Below, one piece after another: positions 1 to 6,353 of a stretch of 7,903 nt of DNA. The stretch is from Fidelibacterota bacterium (GTDB lineage: Bacteria > Fidelibacterota > UBA2242 > JAFGTP01), in NCBI GenBank assembly GCA_029939785.1, contig JAOZSG010000024.1:9119-17021 (forward strand), read 5' to 3'. The translations under genes were made by a program, and so were the position numbers. Below the pieces are notes generated by a model. The model searched no databases. It was not told where the DNA came from and saw only the letters and a list, made by a program, of their open reading frames with translations. The number at the start of each line of letters is the position of its first letter. The first letter of the stretch is position 1.

Positions 1-1377
1 CATTTTTTCAACTTCTTCAATTGTTTTTGGTATTGGCGTACCAAGCACCCTATAACCTTCTTCTGTCACAAGCACATCATCTTCAATTCTAATTCCACCG
101 AAATCTCTATATTCTTCTACTTTATCATAATCAATAAATTCACTCAATTTATTTTCAGACTTCCATATATCAATTAATTCAGGAATGAAATATAGTCCTG
201 GTTCAACTGTAATAACATAACCGGCTTGAAGTTCCTTGCCTAATCTTAGGTATGCAGTTCCAAACTGATCACTTCGTTTTGTATTTTCATCATAACCAAC
301 ATTATCTTCACCCAGACCTTCCATATCATGGACATCCAAACCGAGCATGTGACCTAAACCATGAGGAAAAAAAAGTGTATGTGCACCGGCATTAACAGCT
401 TTTCCCATATCACCTTTCATAAAACCAATTTCTTTCAATCCATCAGCAATAATTCGGGCAGCAGCAAAATGAATTTCACGGTATTTGATTCCTGGTTTAA
501 TCATTTTTATACTTTCAGTTTCTGCTTTCAATACAATATTATATATTGATTTTTGTCTATCTGTAAATTTTCCACTTGCCGGGATAGTTCTGGTAATATC
601 CGAAGCATAATGATTTGGTGACTCTGCACCGGAATCATTGATAATCAAGTCTCCTTCTGAAATTTTATTACCATGATAATGATTATGTAAAGTTTGGCCA
701 TTTTTTGTTACAATCGCAGGAAAAGACAGACAACTATCAGAAGCAAGAGCAATCCCTTCAATCGCACCACTAATTTCATATTCATTAATGCCAGGTTTTG
801 TAATTTTCATAGCTGCCATATGCATCTGAGCAGCAATATCTACAGCAAGTTCAATTTCTCTAATTTCTTCGATGGATTTGATTGATCTCTGAGTAACAAC
901 TGCTTGGATTAATTCCATTGATACTTTAGTATTTATAATATCAGGCTCAATATTTAATAATTTACCTAATTCAATTTTAGTTTCTCCTCTATATGCCGGG
1001 AGAAAATGACATTTAATCTTTTTACTATTTGCAGATTCAATAATATTCTTTAATTCATTCATTGGAAGAGTTTCTATAACTCCAATTTTTACGATTTTAT
1101 CAGCCATTTTAGGTTGAGTACCCATCCAGATAATATCATCAATAGTAAAATCATCACCAAATAAAATTTCACGATTATTATCAACATCTATTACTGCAAA
1201 CATATTAGGTTCATCAATTCCCCAATAATAGAGAAAATTACTATCCTGTCTAAAATGAAATGTGTTGGCGGGATAATTCATTGGACTTTCAACATTTCCG
1301 GGAAATATTAGTATCCCTGATTTAAATTGCTTTTTCAGGTCATCACGTCTTTTTGAATAAGTTTTTGCATCAAACAT
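1..1377 (-). CDS. pepP: Xaa-Pro aminopeptidase (M24 family, PepP-like), 3' end cut off by the window edge
   Basis: A metallopeptidase that removes the N-terminal residue of peptides when proline is in second position. I translated 459 codons with no stop; the frame is still open at position 1. Comparison with PepP suggests only a few C-terminal residues are missing. Residues ~1-150 form the creatinase/AMP_N-type N-domain, including RQDSNFLYYWG at 43-53. Residues ~170-459 form the pita-bread catalytic domain. All five expected metal ligands are present: D248 (NDSG), D260 (SDITRT), H343 (GLGH), E392 (TVEPGLY) and E432 (GIRIEDD), along with the nearby H350 (DVHD). There is no signal peptide, so it is probably cytoplasmic. 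The ATG at 1377 follows a good ribosome-binding site (AAGGAGT on the minus strand, 1383-1389). The gene lies 114 nt downstream of hypD in the same direction and is possibly in the same operon. A prolidase-type dipeptidase is the main alternative, but the N-domain and overall length favour aminopeptidase P. Confidence 0.92.
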   Translation of the reverse strand, partial: MFDAKTYSKRRDDLKKQFKSGILIFPGNVESPMNYPANTFHFRQDSNFLYYWGIDEPNMFAVIDVDNNREILFGDDFTIDDIIWMGTQPKMADKIVKIGVIETLPMNELKNIIESANSKKIKCHFLPAYRGETKIELGKLLNIEPDIINTKVSMELIQAVVTQRSIKSIEEIREIELAVDIAAQMHMAAMKITKPGINEYEISGAIEGIALASDSCLSFPAIVTKNGQTLHNHYHGNKISEGDLIINDSGAESPNHYASDITRTIPASGKFTDRQKSIYNIVLKAETESIKMIKPGIKYREIHFAAARIIADGLKEIGFMKGDMGKAVNAGAHTLFFPHGLGHMLGLDVHDMEGLGEDNVGYDENTKRSDQFGTAYLRLGKELQAGYVITVEPGLYFIPELIDIWKSENKLSEFIDYDKVEEYRDFGGIRIEDDVLVTEEGYRVLGTPIPKTIEEVEKM

Positions 1378-1438
1378 TTTTTACTCCTTTTATTATAGTT
1401 GTTTTAATATATCTAATTGTTTATTTGAGTTTTGCGAT

Positions 1439-1457
1439 TGTCACCATTTACATGACA
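1439..1457. repeat. Small inverted repeat in the hypD-pepP gap (possible operator)
   Basis: TGTCA and TGACA arms are separated by 9 nt. The repeat lies in the 114-nt gap between the hypD stop and the pepP start, about 62 nt upstream of pepP. The arm spacing loosely resembles dimeric regulator sites, but arms this short arise easily by chance and match no consensus I can name with confidence. I saw no convincing -35/-10 pair for pepP and no strong hairpin followed by a U-tract after hypD, so transcription may simply read through. Confidence 0.2.
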
Positions 1458-1491
1458 TTCAGACATCCATTCTAAAGGCTTATCTTTCGTG

Positions 1492-3858
1492 TTACATATC
1501 AAGGTGTTCAGTCCTATCAATTATCTCATCCTGGAGTTCATCAGTCAAATCAACAAAATAATCACTATAACCAGCAACTCTAACAATCAGGTTCCGGTAT
1601 TTTTCAGGATTTAATTTTGCCTTTTTGAGAGTTTTTTTATCTATAACATTAAATTGTATATGGTGAGCATCCATTTTGAAATAGGATCTTATCAAATGAA
1701 CAAGTTTTTGAATACCTGTTTCATCTTCAAAAAGTTGAGGCGAAAATTTTTGATTCAGTAATGTACCACCAGTTTTAATATGATCAATTTTTGCTGCTGA
1801 TTTCAATACTGCAGTAGGACCTTTTATATCAGCTCCCTGAACAGGTGAAATACCTTCAGAAAGAGGTTTTCCGGCAAGTCGTCCATCCGGAGTAGCACCT
1901 ACAACACTACCAAAATAGACGTGAACCGTTGTAGGCAAGAGATTTATTCTAAAATGTCCACCCTTTGTATTTGGTCTGCCATCAACAGCTTCAAAAAAGA
2001 TATTAAAGACATTTTTAAGAATATCATCAGCATAATCATCATCATTCCCATATTTTGGAGTATCATTAAGAAGTAAGTTTCTAAATTCATTTGAATTCTT
2101 AAAATTATTCCCCAGCATCTTTAAAAAATTATTCAAGGTTATGTTTTTATGATCAAACACATGGTATTTGATAGCAGCAAGTGAATCGGTGACAGTTCCG
2201 GTTCCAACACCTTGAATATATGAAGAATTATACCTTGCACCACCATCATTATAGTCTTTTGCATTGGAAATACAGTCATCAATCAACAAAGACATAAAAG
2301 GAGCAGGTAAATACTTCGCCCACATTCTTTCAATTATGCGATTCCCCTTTATTTTTACATTCACAAAATGATTTATTTGCGACTTGTAAGATTGTAATAA
2401 ATCATCATAATTATTCATGTCATTAACACTTAAACTTTTCAAACCTACTTGTTTTCCGGTTCTCACGTCGAGGCCATCATTTAATGTAATTTCCAAAATC
2501 TTTACAAAATTAAAATAACCTGTTAAAATATAGCTCTCTTTGCCAAATGCACCGGTCTCTACACAACCACTTGCACCACCATTTCTGGCATCTACAATGG
2601 CCTTTCCTTGTCTCAACATTACTTGTATGATTGTATCAGTATTAAAAATTGATGGTTGCCCAAACCCGGTTTTAACAATTTTTAACATTCTTTTTAAGAA
2701 ATTATTAGGAGTTCGCTTTGATATTTGTACCATAGAGCTTGGTTGAAGCAATCTCATCTCTTCAATTACATCCAAAATGATATAAGACAATTCATTTACT
2801 GCATTTTGTCCTTCAGAATCAACCCCACCCAGATTTATTAAACAAAAATCAGTATAGGTATTACTCTCCTGAGATGTTATCCCTACTTTAGGTGGTGCAG
2901 GTTGATTATTGAATTTTATCCAAAAACTTCTTAATAATTCCTTTGCTTTTGATTCTGTTAATGTACCATCAGTTATCCCTTTTTTATAAAAAGGATATAA
3001 ATGCTGGTCCAGTCTCCCCGGATTAAAGGAGTCCCATGTATTTAGTTCAGTTATCACTCCCAGATGTACAAACCAATAATATTGTAGTGCTTCCCAAAAG
3101 TTTTCAGGAGCATGAGCAGGAACCTTTTTACAGATCTCTGAGATTTGCAAAAGTTCATCTTTATATTTCGAATCATCGGTTTTCCGAGCTAATTCTGACG
3201 TTTTTTCAGAATATCTCGACGCAAAATTGATTAAAGCATCAATTGCTATACCCATAGCAATCAGTTCCTCACGCTTATCAAGGGCATTAGAATCATTATA
3301 ATAATCTATTTTATTCATTGATTTTTTAACATCTTCTCTAAAGTCAAGAAATCCCTTTTTGTATATTTTATCATCAAGAACAGTATGACCAGGTGCCCTT
3401 TGCTCCATAAATTCCGTGAAGACACCTGAGTTATATGCATCTATCCATTCTTCGTCCAATTCAGCAAAAATCCTGTCCCTTAAAGACTTTCCTGACCAAT
3501 ATGGTGATATTTCATCTTTTTGTACTCCTCTTATTTCATGATCAACTTTAAAAGGAACTTTTTCTCTGGAATCCAAAATATTAAAATCACCTAAAGAATG
3601 AGTGCATATCTCAGGATATGTTGGAGTTGATTTTGGTGCAGGTCCCCTCTCCCCTACAATTAATTCTCCTTCATTAACACATAATTTTTTATGCTCTAAT
3701 ATATATTGAAAGGCCATTGCCCTTTCGACAGGAGTTGATACACCTTTACTTTTTCCGGATTTGTAAAAATCAGTCAGTAATTTCGCACGTTCTATTGATA
3801 TCTCAGGAACTGCGTTCAGACTCTGTTCCCTTAATTTTTTTATCCGTTTACTAAGCAT
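1492..3858 (-). CDS. hypD: Glycyl radical enzyme, probable trans-4-hydroxy-L-proline dehydratase
   Basis: Predicted to remove water from trans-4-hydroxy-L-proline by radical chemistry, giving pyrroline-5-carboxylate in the anaerobic cytoplasm. The protein is 788 aa, about the full length of the family. Residues ~1-650 make up the PFL-like barrel and ~660-788 the glycine-radical domain. The thiyl cysteine C432 and base E434 sit in SGCVETG, and the radical glycine G763 in RVAGYS. Further residues match those I recall for C. difficile HypD at a constant offset of two: H158, D276, S332, D337, F338, Y448 and T643. There is a single active-site cysteine, unlike the adjacent Cys-Cys pair of pyruvate formate-lyase. 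The motif continues ETG rather than the EP seen in choline and glycerol lyases. The ATG at 3858 has a strong GGAGGT site (3865-3870 on the plus strand), and its activase gene ends 15 nt upstream. No P5C reductase gene (proC) lies nearby. Substrate is inferred from residue matching from memory, not from an alignment. Confidence 0.87.
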   Translation of the reverse strand: MLSKRIKKLREQSLNAVPEISIERAKLLTDFYKSGKSKGVSTPVERAMAFQYILEHKKLCVNEGELIVGERGPAPKSTPTYPEICTHSLGDFNILDSREKVPFKVDHEIRGVQKDEISPYWSGKSLRDRIFAELDEEWIDAYNSGVFTEFMEQRAPGHTVLDDKIYKKGFLDFREDVKKSMNKIDYYNDSNALDKREELIAMGIAIDALINFASRYSEKTSELARKTDDSKYKDELLQISEICKKVPAHAPENFWEALQYYWFVHLGVITELNTWDSFNPGRLDQHLYPFYKKGITDGTLTESKAKELLRSFWIKFNNQPAPPKVGITSQESNTYTDFCLINLGGVDSEGQNAVNELSYIILDVIEEMRLLQPSSMVQISKRTPNNFLKRMLKIVKTGFGQPSIFNTDTIIQVMLRQGKAIVDARNGGASGCVETGAFGKESYILTGYFNFVKILEITLNDGLDVRTGKQVGLKSLSVNDMNNYDDLLQSYKSQINHFVNVKIKGNRIIERMWAKYLPAPFMSLLIDDCISNAKDYNDGGARYNSSYIQGVGTGTVTDSLAAIKYHVFDHKNITLNNFLKMLGNNFKNSNEFRNLLLNDTPKYGNDDDYADDILKNVFNIFFEAVDGRPNTKGGHFRINLLPTTVHVYFGSVVGATPDGRLAGKPLSEGISPVQGADIKGPTAVLKSAAKIDHIKTGGTLLNQKFSPQLFEDETGIQKLVHLIRSYFKMDAHHIQFNVIDKKTLKKAKLNPEKYRNLIVRVAGYSDYFVDLTDELQDEIIDRTEHLDM

Positions 3859-3873
3859 TTTATTACCTCCAAA

Positions 3874-4659
3874 TTATCCACCAATTTCAACCTGAAAACC
3901 ATATCTCTTAAAATTTTCTGCTATTTCATCTATTTCAGTCTTTTTATATAATCTAAGTTTTCCAAATTTATTGGGATAATTAAATTTTAAAACCTTATCC
4001 TCACCAAACTGATTGTATGGGATAAAGTTCAATAAAAATAAATTTTTAAATTGTTCCAGATATCCTCTAATATCATTCATATTCTCTTTAGTATCAGTTA
4101 TTCCCGGAATAAGTGGTACTCTAATCTGAATATTTCTATCCTCCGAAAATAAATACTCAAGATTATTAAGAATAATATCATTATTAGTATTCATATATTT
4201 CTCATGCAATTCGTTATCAATTAGTTTCAAATCAAAAAGAAATAAATCAGTATATTTCATGATTTTTTTTAAATCATGATTAGTACAATATCCAGAAGTA
4301 TCAATGGCAGTATGAATTCCAGCCTTTTTACATTTTTTTAGAATACTCAATAGAAATTCTGACTGCATCAGTGGTTCTCCTCCAGAAAAAGTAACTCCTC
4401 CACCAGATTCATCATAAAAAAGTTCATCTTTCATTATTTCCTGAAAAACTTCATCATCATCTATATATTTACCAATTATTTTTGTAGAGGTTACACTATT
4501 GATTTTCTGTTGTATTGTTTCAATTTGGTCATTTTTACTCTCAGGATTATGACACCACCAACAATCGAGGGGACAACCTTTCAAAAAAATTGTTGTACGT
4601 ATCCCGGGACCATCATGTAAAGCATATTTCTTTATATCGAAAATAATACCCCGGACCAT
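3874..4659 (-). CDS. Glycyl radical enzyme activating enzyme (radical SAM), short form lacking the ferredoxin-like insert
   Basis: This 261-aa protein is expected to cleave S-adenosylmethionine and abstract hydrogen from G763 of the neighbouring HypD, making the glycyl radical. The N-terminal HDGPGIRTTIFLKGCP segment (15-30) is typical of GRE activases. C29, C33 and C36 form the CX3CX2C motif that binds the [4Fe-4S] cluster. GGEP at 93-96 is the SAM amino-group motif, and DTSGY lies at 120-124. Activases of dehydratase-type glycyl radical enzymes usually carry a cysteine-rich ferredoxin-like domain between CX3CX2C and GGEP. Here that interval is only 56 residues and has no cysteine. Flanking sequence typical of the long form is kept, for example NPES at 38-41 and KDELFYDESGGGVTFSGGEP at 77-96. 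The gene is probably the first of its operon and ends 15 nt before hypD. The ATG start is preceded by only a weak purine-rich site (GAGAG, 4666-4670). Confidence 0.93.
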   Translation of the reverse strand: MVRGIIFDIKKYALHDGPGIRTTIFLKGCPLDCWWCHNPESKNDQIETIQQKINSVTSTKIIGKYIDDDEVFQEIMKDELFYDESGGGVTFSGGEPLMQSEFLLSILKKCKKAGIHTAIDTSGYCTNHDLKKIMKYTDLFLFDLKLIDNELHEKYMNTNNDIILNNLEYLFSEDRNIQIRVPLIPGITDTKENMNDIRGYLEQFKNLFLLNFIPYNQFGEDKVLKFNYPNKFGKLRLYKKTEIDEIAENFKRYGFQVEIGG

Positions 4660-4782
4660 ATAATTCTCTCATTAAAACTCATGAAACTTAATATTAAAAA
4701 CTTATTTTTCATAGAAGAGCAACAAAAATCTTGAGCCCCCTTTATGCAAATAACATATATTTAAATATTTAGTATCTAATTC

Positions 4783-4813
4783 TTGAATGATTTAAACTGG
4801 TTTGCTAACTTTG
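4783..4813 (+). promoter_or_regulatory. Candidate promoter for hutH-guaB, Bacteroidota-like -33/-7 pattern
   Basis: TAACTTTG at 4806-4813 fits the Bacteroidota -7 box TAnnTTTG at all six fixed positions. A TTG at 4783-4785 lies 20 nt upstream, an acceptable place for the -33 element. Transcription would start about 20-25 nt before the hutH ATG, leaving room for the ribosome-binding site AAGGGGA (4828-4834). The region is AT-rich, so a chance match is quite possible. I found no equally good box for the divergent activase-hypD operon in the same 182-nt intergenic region. Confidence 0.4.
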
Positions 4814-4841
4814 GGGATTATTTATTCAAGGGGAAATCTAC

Positions 4842-6344
4842 ATGTTACAAAATATCAAAGCATTTATTGAACAAAAAAATAAAATCTCAATACCAGCAAA
4901 AGCAATTGAAAAAATTAAAAAATCAAGAGAAACCGCACTAAATGTCTTAAATGAAGGTCGTGTTGTGTATGGCATAAATACAGGTTTTGGGAAACTCAGT
5001 ACAATAGATATTCCTGATGACAAACTTGAATTACTACAAATTAACTTGTTAAGAAGTCACGCGTGTGGCGTCGATGAACCTATCGATATTGATATAGTTA
5101 AAATAATGATGTACCTAAAAATAAAAAATCTTTCCGCCGGATATTCTGGTTGTTCTATTGAGATTATTGAAAAACTTGCAGAACTTTACAATAAGCAAAT
5201 TTACCCGGTAGTACCAAGACGAGGCTCTGTTGGTGCAAGTGGTGATCTTGCTCCATTATCGCATCTATCTCTTCCAATACTTGGTGAAGGCGAAGTATTT
5301 TATCGAGGTGTACGATGTGAAGCATCTACTCTGGTAGAACAAGGGATTTATTCTCCAGCAAGCCCGGGTGCGAAAGACGGTCTCTCACTGATTAATGGTA
5401 CACAATATTCAACTGCTTTACTTCTCAAAGCGTATCTTGAAGCAGAAAAATTAATGCACTATGCTGAACTGGCCCTTTCAATGAGTATTGAAGCTGATCT
5501 TGCTACAGATGCTCCTTTTGGCGAGAATATACATATAATAAGAAGACAAAAAGGACAACAGAAAGTAGCAGCCAATGTACGAAAACTTCTCGAAGAAAGT
5601 GAAATTATAAAATCCCATGAAAAATGTGGAAAAGTGCAGGATCCTTACTGTTACCGTTGTTCTCCACAGGTTTTAGGAATGGTAAGAGATACCCTGGATT
5701 TTGTTAAAGATATTTTAGAACGTGAAGTAGAAGCTGTAACGGATAATCCTCTGGTATTTTCAGATACCGGCGAAATAATTTCAGCAGGAAATTTTCATGC
5801 TGAACCGCTGGCAATGGCAGCAGATTTCTTATCTATAGCATTAACAGAATTAGGAAACATCAGTGAGAGAAGAATTGCCAATCTTATTGATACAACAATG
5901 AGTGGTTTACCATCATTTTTAATTAAATCCAGTGGTGTAAACTCCGGTTTCATGATCGTTCATGTTACAGCTGCAGCCTTGACAGCAGAAAACAGAACTC
6001 TTGCAAATCCTGCATCTGTTGAAACTATCTCAACTTCTGCAAATCAGGAAGATCATGTTAGTATGGCACCAAACGCCGGATTAAAGCTTTTGCAAATTCT
6101 CAAAAATGTAAAACAGATTGTATGGATAGAAATGATGACAGCTGCACAAGGACTTGATTTTAGAGGTGGATTAAAAGGTGGAAAAGGTTCACATCTGGGA
6201 TATAAAAAAGTCAGAGAACTTGTAAAATTTTTGGAAAACGACAGAGTTATGTATAAAGATTTAAACCAGGCAAAAGCATTTTATTCTGACAAAGATTTTT
6301 ACAATAAAATTTTAAATATGATAAATAATGATAATATAAAATAA
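4842..6344 (+). CDS. hutH: Histidine ammonia-lyase (histidase)
   Basis: Deaminates L-histidine to trans-urocanate and ammonia, the first step of histidine degradation, in the cytoplasm. At 500 aa it is the usual family length. The A132-S133-G134 triad in GSVGASGDLAPLSHL (128-142) would cyclise to the MIO electrophile. Other residues matching the Pseudomonas histidase active site are Y43 (YGINTGFG), H73 (RSHACGV), N185 (INGTQ), Q266/Y269/R272 (QDPYCYRC), F318 (GNFHAEP) and E403 (NQEDHVSM). H73 together with E403 and NQEDHVSM favours histidine over phenylalanine or tyrosine as substrate. The ATG at 4842 has a ribosome-binding site AAGGGGA (4828-4834). No other hut gene (hutU, hutI, hutG/ftcD) is in the window; instead guaB follows after 9 nt. 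The start faces away from the hypD operon across a 182-nt gap, which could allow shared control. Confidence 0.95.
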   Translation: MLQNIKAFIEQKNKISIPAKAIEKIKKSRETALNVLNEGRVVYGINTGFGKLSTIDIPDDKLELLQINLLRSHACGVDEPIDIDIVKIMMYLKIKNLSAGYSGCSIEIIEKLAELYNKQIYPVVPRRGSVGASGDLAPLSHLSLPILGEGEVFYRGVRCEASTLVEQGIYSPASPGAKDGLSLINGTQYSTALLLKAYLEAEKLMHYAELALSMSIEADLATDAPFGENIHIIRRQKGQQKVAANVRKLLEESEIIKSHEKCGKVQDPYCYRCSPQVLGMVRDTLDFVKDILEREVEAVTDNPLVFSDTGEIISAGNFHAEPLAMAADFLSIALTELGNISERRIANLIDTTMSGLPSFLIKSSGVNSGFMIVHVTAAALTAENRTLANPASVETISTSANQEDHVSMAPNAGLKLLQILKNVKQIVWIEMMTAAQGLDFRGGLKGGKGSHLGYKKVRELVKFLENDRVMYKDLNQAKAFYSDKDFYNKILNMINNDNIK

Positions 6345-6347
6345 AGG
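6343..6347 (+). promoter_or_regulatory. Ribosome-binding site that decides the guaB start
   Basis: AAAGG overlaps the hutH stop codon (TAA, 6342-6344) and lies 6 nt before the ATG at 6354. This spacing supports ATG 6354 over the in-frame TTG at 6348, which directly abuts the site and leaves no spacer. The overlap with the hutH stop suggests translational coupling. Confidence 0.6.
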
Positions 6348-6353
6348 TTGGTT

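Noticed and set aside
361..885. Small plus-strand open frames (361-549 and 694-885) opposite pepP
   Set aside because: They lie antisense within a gene having all catalytic motifs intact. Their translations are low-complexity, rich in Phe, Asn and Ser, as expected for the complement of an AT-rich gene.
1392..1397. Perfect TATAAT on the minus strand just upstream of pepP, considered as a -10 box
   Set aside because: It is only 3 nt from the ribosome-binding site, so the transcript would begin at or inside that site, and no -35 element lies at a suitable distance.
2540..3230. Plus-strand open frames (2540-2746 and 3036-3230) opposite hypD
   Set aside because: They are shadows of hypD with no ribosome-binding site or recognisable domain.
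1492..3858. Annotation of the glycyl radical enzyme as pyruvate formate-lyase, choline trimethylamine-lyase or glycerol dehydratase
   Set aside because: Pyruvate formate-lyase has two adjacent active-site cysteines, but only C432 is present here. Choline and glycerol enzymes carry GCVEP, whereas this protein has GCVETG and a complete HypD residue set.
4673..4702. Three AAACT-containing near-repeats upstream of the activase gene
   Set aside because: Spacing is irregular (9 and 14 nt), the shared core is only 5 bp, and the region is AT-rich; no stronger than chance.
6348..6353. TTG start for guaB, two codons upstream of the ATG
   Set aside because: The TTG abuts the AAAGG ribosome-binding site with no spacer. 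The ATG at 6354 has 6-nt spacing and gives the usual MKII-type N-terminus.
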